From Planctomycetaceae bacterium (GTDB lineage Bacteria > Planctomycetota > Planctomycetia > Planctomycetales > Planctomycetaceae): a DNA stretch of 51,434 nt. A program made the position numbers and the translations under genes. Shown here piece after piece: positions 35,267-44,110 of this stretch; the stretch's first letter is position 1, and each line of letters begins with the position of its first letter. The notes under the pieces are model-generated. The model did not search any database, was not told where the DNA came from, and saw only the letters and a program-made list of their open reading frames with translations. The DNA is taken from positions 1 through 51,434 of the forward strand of contig CANJQC010000026.1 of assembly GCA_947476295.1 (NCBI GenBank). The letters are read 5' to 3'.

Positions 35267-36265
35267 ATGCGACGTTTAACGCAGATTCCGATGCTGATCG
35301 CAGCTATGCTGCTGATCGGCACGATCGGCCTGCATTTGCTCACAGGACAGCCGCTGCTGGACTGCTTTTACCAGTCCATTATTCTGCTCACGACAGTCGG
35401 CTGTCACGAGCCTGAACCGCTGACAACGGGCACCAAACTTTTTATTGTGGGATATCTGACCTGCGGAATCGGCGTCGTGACGTACGGCGCGGTTCAGTTC
35501 GGTCAGATTCTAATGAATACGGATTTGCAGGCATTGCTGGAGCGACGACGCATGGAAAAAGACATCAGCCGTTTAACAAAACATTTCATCGTCTGTGGTT
35601 TTGGACGAATGGGGGAGACGCTTTGCGAATACCTGGAATCACGACGTCAGCCGTTTGTCGTGATCGATGACAATCCGGATGTGTTTGATGATGAATTTCG
35701 TGCGAGGCACTGGAAGTATTTGTGCGGCGATGCGTCGCAGGACGCCGTGCTGCATGCGGCTGGTGTCCAGAGTGCGCGCGGCCTCACAACCGTGCTGCCG
35801 ACTGATGCCGACAATCTTTACGTCGTACTGTCTGCGCGCCTGCTGTGTCCGAAGCTTCAGATCGTGGCGCGAGCCAGCGACGACCGGGCGTCCCAGAAAA
35901 TGACTCAGGCCGGTGCCACGCGCGTGATGAATCCGTTGTCATCCGGCGCCATCCGCATGGCGCGATTCATGCTGTCACCGAGCATCGAAAATTTTGTCGA
36001 GGTTGCCGAATCAGAAGGTGTGGACTGGGAAATTGCGGACGTGCAGGTTCCTGAAAAATCCGCATTGGTGGGGTTGCGGCTGAGTGAAACCGGGCTGCGC
36101 GATTCGGGTATTATGTTGCTCGGTGTTCGCAAGGTTTCCGGTCAGAAAATTTTTCCACCGCCAGGGAATCTGGTAATTGAAGGCGGCGACAATCTGTTTG
36201 CGTTTGGCAATTCAGAAGGCGTGGCTAAACTCACCGCGATGCTTGAACAATCTGCCTCAGAGTAG
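35267..36265 (+). CDS. Two-TM potassium-channel protein with TrkA-N/RCK domain
   Basis: This protein of about 332 residues starts at ATG 35267 (AGGGA 6 bases upstream). Order: TM1 (about 8-26), pore loop, TM2 (LFIVGYLTCGIGVVTYGAVQF, about 58-78), then a RCK/TrkA-N Rossmann domain (FIVCGFGRMGETLCEYLESR, GxGxxG) that binds NAD or a similar regulator, and a TrkA-C-like end (about 255-325, LVGLRLSETGLRDSGIMLLGVRK). The selectivity filter reads TVGCHE (residues 43-48) where K+ channels usually have TVGYGD, so selectivity may be altered. The assembly would be a tetramer in the inner membrane with the RCK ring in the cytoplasm. No operon partner is seen. Confidence 0.85.
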   Translation: MRRLTQIPMLIAAMLLIGTIGLHLLTGQPLLDCFYQSIILLTTVGCHEPEPLTTGTKLFIVGYLTCGIGVVTYGAVQFGQILMNTDLQALLERRRMEKDISRLTKHFIVCGFGRMGETLCEYLESRRQPFVVIDDNPDVFDDEFRARHWKYLCGDASQDAVLHAAGVQSARGLTTVLPTDADNLYVVLSARLLCPKLQIVARASDDRASQKMTQAGATRVMNPLSSGAIRMARFMLSPSIENFVEVAESEGVDWEIADVQVPEKSALVGLRLSETGLRDSGIMLLGVRKVSGQKIFPPPGNLVIEGGDNLFAFGNSEGVAKLTAMLEQSASE

Positions 36266-36523
36266 CTCTCGTTCGATTGCGAGACGGCCATGATCATAAT
36301 CACTGGACGTTCGAACCGTGAAATGCTGGTGATTGACATTCTTTGATTCTCGGCAGAATACTACGGACGCCGGAAGCGTTTTCACGTTTAGTTCACCTTA
36401 TCGATGATGGTTCCAGTGCGCACTGTCGGACGAGCGGCAGATAAGCCGCGCCGCACCACTGATGGAATTGCTTACAATAACGAGCCATTCAGCATTCGGC
36501 AGTCGGGCATAGGAGATCTTGCG

Positions 36524-37279
36524 ATGATCGAGGCCGAAAATCCGTACGCGAGTCAGGACCAGCTTGACGAAAAGCAACAGCAGACCAAACACTGGAGATC
36601 CGTCTCCTTCGGGCTGTTTACAGTTGCGGGTATCATTGTGGTAATACTGGTACTGATTCTGCCAGCCATGCGCAACCCGCGGCCTAGACGTCGCCCGGAA
36701 TGCATGAACAACCTCAAGAACATTGCCGTGGCGTTGCACAATTATGCGACAAAGAATTACGGTGATTTGCCACCGGCTTACACGGTTGATTCGGCCGGCA
36801 AGCCGCTGCATAGTTGGCGAACCTTGATCCTGCCGTACATTGATCGCCGAGACCTCTACGAAAAGGTTGACCTTTCAAAGCCATGGAATGATGCAGCGAA
36901 TGCAGAAGTGTTCAAAGCGTATATTAAAGTCTATCATTGTCCTTCCGGCGAAACCCCTGAGAACTACACAACCTACCTGGCCATCGTGGCGCCAAACGGC
37001 TGTTTCCGTCCGACTGAACCACGGAATTTAGCTGAGATCACAGACGATCATGGCGAAACACTGATGGTTGTGGACATGGGTTCGGAGCATGCAGTTCCCT
37101 GGATGTCGCCACACGACGCAGACCAGCAAAGCGTTCTTGATTTAGGATCGAGAACTAAAATGGCACATCCGAACGGAACAAACGTTGCCTTCGTCGATGG
37201 GAGTGTGGGATTTCTCGACGCCAATGGGTCAGATGAAGAACGTCGCGCACTGATTTCCATCGCGGAGAATGATAATTGA
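36524..37279 (+). CDS. DUF1559 protein with single membrane anchor
   Basis: This protein of about 251 residues starts at ATG 36524 (AGGAG 8 bases upstream). After about 25 cytoplasmic residues comes one TM segment (SFGLFTVAGIIVVILVLILPAM). The DUF1559 domain follows: NNLKNIAVALHNYATKNYGDLPPAYT, SWRTLILPYIDRRDLYEKVDLSKPW, YHCPSGE and a C-terminal NVAFVDGSVGF. DUF1559 is a planctomycete-expanded family; many members begin with a type IV prepilin-like N-methylation site. Here that site is replaced by a longer cytoplasmic N-terminus, so it is probably not processed as a pilin. The function of the family is not established. Confidence 0.88.
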   Translation: MIEAENPYASQDQLDEKQQQTKHWRSVSFGLFTVAGIIVVILVLILPAMRNPRPRRRPECMNNLKNIAVALHNYATKNYGDLPPAYTVDSAGKPLHSWRTLILPYIDRRDLYEKVDLSKPWNDAANAEVFKAYIKVYHCPSGETPENYTTYLAIVAPNGCFRPTEPRNLAEITDDHGETLMVVDMGSEHAVPWMSPHDADQQSVLDLGSRTKMAHPNGTNVAFVDGSVGFLDANGSDEERRALISIAENDN

Positions 37280-37327
37280 GTAATGTCACGCCTGAAGAGC
37301 TGCAAGCAGGAGGCGGACGGGCTGGAG

Positions 37328-37437
37328 AACTGCGTGGCCAGAAATGAGTCCGGCGAGCAGAGTGGCGTGAGCCCTCCGTTACCTCGTTTTTGTACCGACA
37401 AGCTGACGCATGCCGCTCGCCAGTTCTCTCACCCATG
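37328..37437 (-). repeat. Dispersed ~105-bp intergenic repeat, copy B
   Basis: Its reverse complement matches copy A (13600-13704) over about 100 bases. The arms are GGCGAGCGG and CTGCTCGCC, one mismatch from a perfect 9-bp inverted repeat. It starts about 50 bases after the DUF1559 stop and overlaps the last codons of the pseudouridine synthase gene (stop at 37429), so its insertion may have altered that C-terminus. Confidence 0.85.
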
Positions 37438-38463
37438 ACCGCGTGGAGTATCAACGGTCATAAGCGTCGCCTTGGTGATCCCCGCAACCTCCCAGAAATC
37501 TCTCGGCGGCTGGGTGCGAAACTGCATCCATTCTCGCAGAATCGGATGAAAGAAGCCCAGGGATGCAGCGTGCAGCGCATGCCGGTCTTCCGTTGGCTCA
37601 TCGCCGTCAAAGCGTGGCGATTTACGAATCGTTCCGCGAGGGCCGTAATATTCGTCACCGGCGATCGGGTAGCCCAGATCCGATAAATGTACGCGGATCT
37701 GGTGATTGCGTCCGGTGAACAACACGCATTCCATAAGTGAATGACTCGCGAATCGATCGATGACAGTGACTTTTGTTTTTGCTGGTCGCGCATTCCTTGC
37801 GTCGGCGCGAGCAGACATCAAAACGGTATTAGTTCCCGGACGCTGCCCGATCGGCAGTTCAATGAGTCGTTGCTCGAAATCAGGCGAGCCGTCCACTAGT
37901 GCGACATACGATTTTGAAAGTTTCCCCTGCTGAAAATCGATCGAAAGCAGGCGATGGGCCAGATGATCTTTTGCGGTCACGATGAGGCCACTTGTCATAC
38001 GATCCAGTCGATGCACAACTCCCGGTCGCAGCATGCCTTTGAGGGCCGTTTGCAGATCGAGATAGTACTGCAGGGCATTCGACAACGTTCCATTCTGAAA
38101 ATCGCCGACCGGATGCGCGACCAGGCCTGCTGGCTTGTCGATGACAATCAGCCATGGATCTTCGTAGACAATCGTCAGGGGCAGGTCGATCGGTTCAAGC
38201 AGCTTATCGGGCGGTTCGATGAGCTTGAGCGACACATGTTGGTTGCGAAACACGCGCTGATCCGTAGCTGCCGGAATATCATCAACGCATGCCATGCCCG
38301 CGGTCACCATCCGATGCAGTCGCCATGTCGTATAATTTCGAAGCTGCTTCGCGAGGAACGAATCAATCCGCACGCCCGAAAGATATGGCTCAACAACGAA
38401 TTCAACGCTCGCCGGGAATTCTGGGTTTCGAGAGCAATTCTTGGTGTCGGATGATCTGGCCAA
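37429..38463 (-). CDS. RluA-family 23S rRNA pseudouridine synthase (RluD-like)
   Basis: This 344-residue protein has an N-terminal S4 RNA-binding domain (LSGVRIDSFLAKQLRNYTTWRLH, about 29-85) and a RluA catalytic domain with HRLDRMTSGL, where Asp154 is the catalytic aspartate. Further signatures are YEDPWLIVIDKPAGLVAHP and FTGRNHQIRVHLSDLGYPIAGDEYYG. It converts uridines to pseudouridine in rRNA, probably in the RluD/RluA group, but the exact positions cannot be read from sequence. The start is a TTG at 38463 without a clear ribosome site, so the first 15-20 residues are uncertain. The last few codons overlap the dispersed repeat. Confidence 0.88.
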   Translation of the reverse strand: MARSSDTKNCSRNPEFPASVEFVVEPYLSGVRIDSFLAKQLRNYTTWRLHRMVTAGMACVDDIPAATDQRVFRNQHVSLKLIEPPDKLLEPIDLPLTIVYEDPWLIVIDKPAGLVAHPVGDFQNGTLSNALQYYLDLQTALKGMLRPGVVHRLDRMTSGLIVTAKDHLAHRLLSIDFQQGKLSKSYVALVDGSPDFEQRLIELPIGQRPGTNTVLMSARADARNARPAKTKVTVIDRFASHSLMECVLFTGRNHQIRVHLSDLGYPIAGDEYYGPRGTIRKSPRFDGDEPTEDRHALHAASLGFFHPILREWMQFRTQPPRDFWEVAGITKATLMTVDTPRGHG

Positions 38464-38761
38464 AGTTCGCTCTTTGCTCTTTTTCTTCTCACGCCACTGT
38501 GGCCAACTCGGGAGTCCAACGGCCTCTGTGCATTTATATCAAATTCACGGCTAATCATCGCTCTGACTGTTGCACACAACAGAAATGGAGGCGCTGTTTT
38601 GCGAAGTCGGCATGATGTGGGGGCTATGGCCAAAAATCGCGTGGGCTGGTGCCAACATGTCGCTGCGATGGCCGCGCGAGGTATTCTGCTTACTGGCGCA
38701 GGGAAAAAGGCCGACGATTGCTCGTCGGCCTTTGGGATTCTTCAGACAGCAAAGTCGCCGA
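38464..38761. other. Intergenic region between pseudouridine synthase and rpsD
   Basis: About 300 bases between two minus-strand genes. It contains the rpsD terminator at 38704-38733. Otherwise no gene or known site was recognised. Confidence 0.5.
38704..38733 (-). terminator. Rho-independent terminator after rpsD
   Basis: A perfect 12-bp stem (38706-38717 with 38722-38733) with a 4-base loop ends, on the minus strand, in a run of T (38704-38708). It lies 29 bases past the rpsD stop. Confidence 0.92.
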
Positions 38762-39370
38762 TCAGCGTGACATGAACACGACGACCTGACCGACTTCGAC
38801 CTTGAGCATCACGTCGTCGATGGTCGGCAGCGTGGTGACGATGGCTTTCATGGACGCCTTGTCAAAGTTGATCCATTCGGCAGATGTGCCGGACGAGGAT
38901 TCACCGACGGCGTTATACATCGCCCGAATGTTCGGGCGGTTTCGCAAGGTGACCACGTCGCCCGGCTTAACCATAATGCCAGGCTTGTTGACCGTCCTGC
39001 CGTTGAGCTGGAAGTGGCGATGTACGATGCCCTGACGTGCCTGGGGACGTGTCAGTGTGAATCCGGCGCGTCGAACAACGTTGTCGAGGCGGCGTTCACA
39101 CAGGATCAACAAAGTCGAACCGGTGTTGCCGGTGGTTCGCTTGGCAATATCAAAGTAGCGGAACAACTGACGATCGCGCAGTCCGTAATAGAACTTGATC
39201 TTCTGCTTTTCTGTCAGAGCGGCACCATAGGTGGTCGGCTTCTTCCGGCGCTTGTGCATGCCAGGAGGAAACTCTTTCTTTTCCGAAGCCTTGATAGCTC
39301 CCGAACTCTCGTAAACATTCATTCCCAGACGGCGATTGATGCGGCCCTTTGGACCTGTGTAACGACCCAT
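38762..39370 (-). CDS. 30S ribosomal protein S4
   Basis: This 202-residue protein starts at ATG 39370 (AGGGA just upstream) with the canonical MGRYTGPKGRINRRLGM. S4 signatures are KKPTTYGAALTEKQKIKFYYGL, RRLDNVVRRAGFTLTRPQARQ and an S4 RNA-binding domain (about 95-160, HFQLNGRTVNKPGIMVKPGDVV). It nucleates 16S rRNA folding. In many bacteria it lies in the alpha operon beside rpsK and rpoA; here it is alone, with its own terminator at 38704-38733. Confidence 0.95.
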   Translation of the reverse strand: MGRYTGPKGRINRRLGMNVYESSGAIKASEKKEFPPGMHKRRKKPTTYGAALTEKQKIKFYYGLRDRQLFRYFDIAKRTTGNTGSTLLILCERRLDNVVRRAGFTLTRPQARQGIVHRHFQLNGRTVNKPGIMVKPGDVVTLRNRPNIRAMYNAVGESSSGTSAEWINFDKASMKAIVTTLPTIDDVMLKVEVGQVVVFMSR

Positions 39371-39636
39371 TGTCCCTGAAAACTCCAAAAGAAAACTCTG
39401 TGCTCTACACCATCACTTCGACACGCGCGAAGCGACCGTCACCTTTTTCCAGACAACAAACGCCATTTCAGACGCAAAATGCTGGATCTGACAGGCAAGA
39501 CTCGCTGCGAAGCGGCTGCGTGCAGAGAAAACCCCCCGCGCGGCAGAACGCCGTTTTACGGGGAGCGAGAAAGCGTATCGACAACGGATTCGCCGATCAA
39601 TGTCGGGAATGACTCCATACCGGGAAATGCCGGGAT

Positions 39637-39882
39637 TCAGCCGGTTTTCTCAGCACTAGCATCGGATGTTTTACGAAAACTCGCAGTGATTCTCGTTGGA
39701 GTTATGCCAATTCCCAGAGGCACCAACTGCACAGCGTCCTTGTTTTGTGCTGAATCTCCGCATCCAGCACAAGACCCACAACTGCCGACTTTACCGGAAC
39801 GTAAGAACGCTCCCACCCGCCTCAGCAGGATGCCAGCGGCGACTGCAAGAATCAACAGAGTTGCAGAAGTCTGCCAGTCCAT
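39637..39882 (-). CDS. Small Cys-rich single-TM protein (FeoB-associated-like)
   Basis: This 81-residue protein has one N-terminal TM helix (ATLLILAVAAGILLRRVGAFL), then GSCGSCAGCG, a compact cysteine cluster, and a variable tail. This architecture matches the FeoB-associated Cys-rich membrane protein group, small proteins often next to ferrous-iron transporters. No feoA or feoB is nearby in this window. A metal-handling role is inferred only from the cysteine cluster. The start at ATG 39882 is supported by the immediate TM segment. Confidence 0.6.
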   Translation of the reverse strand: MDWQTSATLLILAVAAGILLRRVGAFLRSGKVGSCGSCAGCGDSAQNKDAVQLVPLGIGITPTRITASFRKTSDASAEKTG

Positions 39883-40134
39883 AAGTTACACCGTCCGCAG
39901 AAAACATGCGTTCGCCGAAGCTTGTATTGCCGTGATGCTCAGTTTACCGAGGATAATCTGCTGAAACGGGGTGAAAAGCAACGGAGTTTCGCGGAACATT
40001 GAATACAGTCGTCTCTAGGAATCTATTCTTCCCGGCATTTTGCAACTTCACGCTTTTTCGGACACTGGTCATCGTTCAACATATACGTCCGAATTTACTC
40101 TGTCACTGACCTGAAAACACTGGAATCGAAATCC

Positions 40135-41484
40135 ATGTCCGATGCGACAACTGAAATACTGGCTTCTCAACTCGCCGGGAAGATCGCCGACAAGACGGCA
40201 AAAATTGGAATCATCGGCCTGGGCTACGTCGGCCTGCCACTCATTAGCGCGTTTACGAATGCCGGATTCCACTGCCTGGGATTTGATGTCGATGCGGAAA
40301 AAGTTCGCATGCTCAAGCAGGGACGCAGTTACATCAAGCACTTGGCGTCGGAGAAAATCGCCGACTGGATTCAACGTGGTGTTCTGGATCCGACGAATGA
40401 CATGAGCCGCCTTGCAGAAGCCGACGCGCTGATGATCTGTGTGCCCACGCCGCTTAGCGCCAGCCGTGACCCGGACTTGCAGTACATCGAATCGACCGCG
40501 GAGGCCATCGCGGCCGTGCTGCGACCCGGTCAGTTGGTGATTCTGGAAAGCACTACCTATCCAACCACCACGCGCGACGTTATGGTGCCGATCCTGAATC
40601 GCAATCCTTCCGGCCTTGTTTGCAGTCGTGATGTGTTCGTCGCATTCAGCCCTGAACGCGAAGACCCTGGCAACCCGGATTATACGGCCGCAGGCATTCC
40701 AAAAGTTGTTGGCGGGATCGATGAGCAAAGCAGCGAACTCGCCTGTGCGCTCTACGCTCATGCGATTGTGAGAGTCGTTCGTGTCGCCAACGCCGAAATC
40801 GCAGAAGCCTGTAAAATCCTCGAAAACACTTACCGTGCCGTCAACATTGCGCTCGTGAATGAGCTTAAGACGCTGTTTGACCGTATGGGGATCGATATCT
40901 GGCAAGTCGTTGATGCGGCGAAAACCAAGCCGTTTGGTTTTCAGGCTTTCTATCCCGGACCAGGGCTTGGCGGACACTGCATCCCAATCGACCCGTTCTA
41001 TTTGAGCTGGCTGGCTCGGATGCAGGGCATGAACACACGCTTCATCGAACTGGCAGGCGAAGTGAATGCAGGAATGCCGCGTTACGTGATCAGCCGACTG
41101 TCCGAATTTCTAAATGACCAGGGCAAGCCGATCAAAGGCAGCAAGATTTGTCTTTTGGGCATGGCCTACAAGAAAGACGTCGATGATCCTCGTGAAAGCC
41201 CGTCATTTGAACTCATGGAATTGCTGATGGAACGCGGTGCGGTTCTGTCATACAGCGATCCTCATGTGCCAAAGCTGCCAAAGATGCGGCACTATCATCT
41301 TCCACCAATGAGCAGTACGGAACTAACGGCCGAATTCCTTGCATCGCAGGACTGTACGCTGATTTCCACGGATCACACTGCGTTCGACTACGAACACATT
41401 GTAAACCATTCTTCAATGGTGCTCGACACACGCAATGCGACAAAGAACGTAACGTCGGGGCGTGAAAAGATCTTCAAGGCGTAG
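40135..41484 (+). CDS. UDP-sugar 6-dehydrogenase (WbpA/UDP-N-acetylhexosamine dehydrogenase type)
   Basis: This 449-residue NAD-dependent enzyme oxidises the C6 hydroxyl of a UDP-sugar to a carboxylate in two steps. The N-terminal NAD-binding Rossmann site is KIGIIGLGYVGLPL (about 23-36), and the catalytic Cys282 lies in PGPGLGGHCIPIDPFYLSW. This is the extended form typical of UDP-N-acetylglucosamine/galactosamine dehydrogenases such as WbpA rather than UDP-glucose dehydrogenase. The C-terminal domain has GMAYKKDVDDPRESPSFEL. The product would feed cell-envelope or exopolysaccharide synthesis. No glycosyltransferases flank it; it is convergent with the next gene, 2 bases away. Confidence 0.88.
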   Translation: MSDATTEILASQLAGKIADKTAKIGIIGLGYVGLPLISAFTNAGFHCLGFDVDAEKVRMLKQGRSYIKHLASEKIADWIQRGVLDPTNDMSRLAEADALMICVPTPLSASRDPDLQYIESTAEAIAAVLRPGQLVILESTTYPTTTRDVMVPILNRNPSGLVCSRDVFVAFSPEREDPGNPDYTAAGIPKVVGGIDEQSSELACALYAHAIVRVVRVANAEIAEACKILENTYRAVNIALVNELKTLFDRMGIDIWQVVDAAKTKPFGFQAFYPGPGLGGHCIPIDPFYLSWLARMQGMNTRFIELAGEVNAGMPRYVISRLSEFLNDQGKPIKGSKICLLGMAYKKDVDDPRESPSFELMELLMERGAVLSYSDPHVPKLPKMRHYHLPPMSSTELTAEFLASQDCTLISTDHTAFDYEHIVNHSSMVLDTRNATKNVTSGREKIFKA

Positions 41485-41486
41485 TC

Positions 41487-42650
41487 TTATGGGCGAGTCA
41501 TGTGGGCTGGTTTCCAGCCGGTGTCCATGCGGAAGCTTTCATCCAGCGAACTTGTTGTTGAATGTGATCGAGCGGAGGCGGACGACGCTGCAGGCTTTTG
41601 TGATGTGCCTGCACTGGCCGTTGAACCGCTGTCGTGGGATTCTTCAAACGAATCGGAGAACGGATTTTCGTCTGCCGTTAAATGACTCGCAGCCGGTGCT
41701 TTTGCTTTTGACAAAACCGTGGCAGCGGAATCTGGATCGGAGCTCGGTCGCTTGATCAAGGACGTTGCTGCTTCGCTGCCGGCATCATCAAATTCAGGTG
41801 CCAGAATCGAATCGGCCATTTCCTGACTTGCCTGACGGGCCTGCTCGAAGACAGAAGTGGCTTTCGCCTTTGTCTGCGCCGGAGCATTGGAGACTGTCGA
41901 TCGCGCGGTGTTTGCTGAGTTGGACCATTCGGCTTTTTGCTGTTCTGCCCAGGACGCGAAGTTGTTGACGTCACCACTGGTCCCCTGAACTTGCTGAGTA
42001 GCTTTTTGAGTTGTGTTCGCAACGCTCTTTGATTTGTTGGTTAGGAAGTTGCTGAAGCTCTCAGCTTCCGGGCTGATTGTTGGCAGAGCCGCGCGAGTCG
42101 CTGCAGGGTTTGGGGATTTCTGTGCTGCGGCGCTGGCAGACGACACAGTCCGTGCTGGAAGCTCGTCCACTTGAGTCGCAGCCTCGAGAGCCGCAGTTTT
42201 TCTCTTCTGTAGAAAGTCTGACAGCGCCGGGCCGGAATACGACTTCACGCCAGCCGTTTTTTGCGTTCTCGCGCCATCCGCCCCCGGTGTCCCTTCAGCG
42301 TCGTCTTCAGGATAGGTGGCAGGCGAAACACGTCGGCCGTTTTTCGTTATGTCATTCGACGCTCCTGCCTGCCGAATCGGCTTTGGGCCCGCCATTCCGT
42401 CAGAAGTCATTGCACGCTCCGGCACGCGGGCGCGACCATCGGCCAGTGCCGGAGCGGAACTGTCCAAACTGGCCCGTCCCGCAGATTTCGATGTCCGTTC
42501 ACTCGACTTCGCAGCGGCGCTGTCCGGTTCCATAAATGGATCCTGCATTTCCGAATAATCATTACGCGACAGCCAGCCGCGATTCTTCGAACAGCCCACT
42601 CCGAAGAGCAGCGATGCCGTGACAGTAAGTACGATGAACTTGCAGGCCAT
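41487..42650 (-). CDS. Low-complexity lipoprotein of unknown function
   Basis: This 387-residue protein has a lipoprotein signal (MACKFIVLTVTASLLFGVGC, lipidated Cys20) and a ribosome site AGGAA close to its ATG. The mature part is rich in Ala, Ser, Thr and Gln, mostly disordered, with short helical stretches (SFSNFLTNKSKSVANTTQKA) and a distinctive C-terminal DTGWKPAHMTRP. It lies 52 bases downstream of the haem-site protein on the same strand, so the two are probably co-transcribed. No family is recognised. It may be a cell-envelope anchor. Confidence 0.75.
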   Translation of the reverse strand: MACKFIVLTVTASLLFGVGCSKNRGWLSRNDYSEMQDPFMEPDSAAAKSSERTSKSAGRASLDSSAPALADGRARVPERAMTSDGMAGPKPIRQAGASNDITKNGRRVSPATYPEDDAEGTPGADGARTQKTAGVKSYSGPALSDFLQKRKTAALEAATQVDELPARTVSSASAAAQKSPNPAATRAALPTISPEAESFSNFLTNKSKSVANTTQKATQQVQGTSGDVNNFASWAEQQKAEWSNSANTARSTVSNAPAQTKAKATSVFEQARQASQEMADSILAPEFDDAGSEAATSLIKRPSSDPDSAATVLSKAKAPAASHLTADENPFSDSFEESHDSGSTASAGTSQKPAASSASARSHSTTSSLDESFRMDTGWKPAHMTRP

Positions 42651-42702
42651 TTCCTGGTTCCTTTCGAAACGCTTTGGAAAAGCGTCGATCCTTCAAATCC
42701 GC

Positions 42703-43920
42703 TCAGGGAAACTGAGCGTCACTATTTTCGTTGTCTGTCACCTGAGTCTGCCGCGATAACACTGTTGACGGATTCGCCGAGTCGCTTTTAGCGCTGCCGT
42801 GATAGCGGCGGTTGAATTCATCCGGTGAAAACGCATCCCGGCGATTGGCGTAGTTTGCGTCCTGAAGAAATCGCTCGTCCGTGTCGTCAGTTGTCAGTTG
42901 TCGAGCGTGTGGATTTTCGGGACCGCGCTCCGGCGATCGCAGCATTTCCGCACTGCCCTGTGATTCATCCGTGGCAGAAACCTGCTGAATGCTGGAATGA
43001 GCGGACTCAGATTCCGGCTTGCCCTGCTCTACTTTCTCTGCAATCGCATCCGGGGCAATATCATGCGCGGCCTGCCGCACCCAGTTTTGCAACACGCTGA
43101 TCTGGATCGCCCCTGATCGTCCCTGAAAGGCGCTGGAGGCCATGTTGCCATGCGCCTGTTGACCGATTTCCAGAAGTGGACTTGTCAGCGGACGTGAAAA
43201 ATCAATCTGCTTCAACACGGCTGCGAGGTTGCGTTCGGCAATGGCTGGCGTTGAACCGCGATGTGTTGAGACGACGTGAAACTGCGACTTGGCTCCCGTC
43301 CCATGACAGCCCGAGGTAGCGCATTTGTTCATCAACAGCGGCTGGACGTCACGTACAAATGAATGAGCGACTGGACGGCTGAGTCCGGCCAATGATCGCG
43401 TATCGATCTCTGGTCGCTGAATCTCTGTCTGCGATGGATATTCCGTAAGTCCCGTGCCTGTGTTGGCAGCCTTCGACTGTTCACCGACCTGTTCAAGCGC
43501 CCGAAGCATGCGCTTTGCGTCATCGCGATTGGGATCCAAGTGCAGGGCGTCCAGAACTTCGCGGCGCGCCTGAGTATATAGTTTGTTGCCAATACACCAG
43601 CCTGCAAGTTCTAGGTGATTGGTCGGGGTGAATTCCGGGATCGAGTCGCGCATGCGGTCGTAGGCATCGGACAGGCTGGAGGCTGCGAAACGTATGCGAT
43701 CCGAATTGATAAACATCCGCCCGGCGGGAACTTGAATGTCGTAACCGTCGGGGCGAGGTGTGATGTGGCCCGAAACGATCTGGCCGTCAATAAGCACAAG
43801 CAGCTTGGCCGTTGCCTGAGCTCCGCCTGCAGACTCATTCAATACCGAACTGCTCTGCGCAACGACTACCTGACAGCTTGCAGCAAGCAGAATCAGTAAT
43901 GTGGCACGACGAACATCCAT
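42703..43920 (-). CDS. Exported protein with a single CxxxCH haem-type site
   Basis: This protein of about 405 residues starts at ATG 43920 (signal MDVRRATLLILLAASCQVVVAQ). A frame extending to 44187 overlaps metW and lacks a signal, so it is not used. The first half (about 30-180) resembles a beta-rich then TPR-like region (GWCIGNKLYTQARREVLDAL HLDP). The centre holds VRDVQPLLMNKCATSGCHGT, a C-x3-C-H site like the haem-attachment motif in many planctomycete exported cytochromes (CxxCH is canonical). The C-terminus is disordered. If haem binds, it would be a periplasmic redox or structural protein; the noncanonical spacing leaves this unproven. It is likely in an operon with the lipoprotein downstream. 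Confidence 0.75.
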   Translation of the reverse strand: MDVRRATLLILLAASCQVVVAQSSSVLNESAGGAQATAKLLVLIDGQIVSGHITPRPDGYDIQVPAGRMFINSDRIRFAASSLSDAYDRMRDSIPEFTPTNHLELAGWCIGNKLYTQARREVLDALHLDPNRDDAKRMLRALEQVGEQSKAANTGTGLTEYPSQTEIQRPEIDTRSLAGLSRPVAHSFVRDVQPLLMNKCATSGCHGTGAKSQFHVVSTHRGSTPAIAERNLAAVLKQIDFSRPLTSPLLEIGQQAHGNMASSAFQGRSGAIQISVLQNWVRQAAHDIAPDAIAEKVEQGKPESESAHSSIQQVSATDESQGSAEMLRSPERGPENPHARQLTTDDTDERFLQDANYANRRDAFSPDEFNRRYHGSAKSDSANPSTVLSRQTQVTDNENSDAQFP

Positions 43921-44110
43921 GCAGTGAGCCCGCCCGGTTGAGGCGTTCCATTCCGAAGTCGCAAACCATCCATGGCGCACGAAATCTCCGGTAATATTTG
44001 GTGAACCGTATCGCCGGCGCGGCGTAAGGGTCAAGACGAGCTGCTCTTGACATGTCTGAATCCGGAACGCTGCCGCTGCCAAAAGCTGAAAAATCCTGCG
44101 AATGACGCTT

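Noticed and set aside
40069-40977. Minus-strand open frame (about 300 codons) opposite the nucleotide-sugar dehydrogenase
   Set aside because: It is antisense to a clearly conserved enzyme and carries no recognisable motif.
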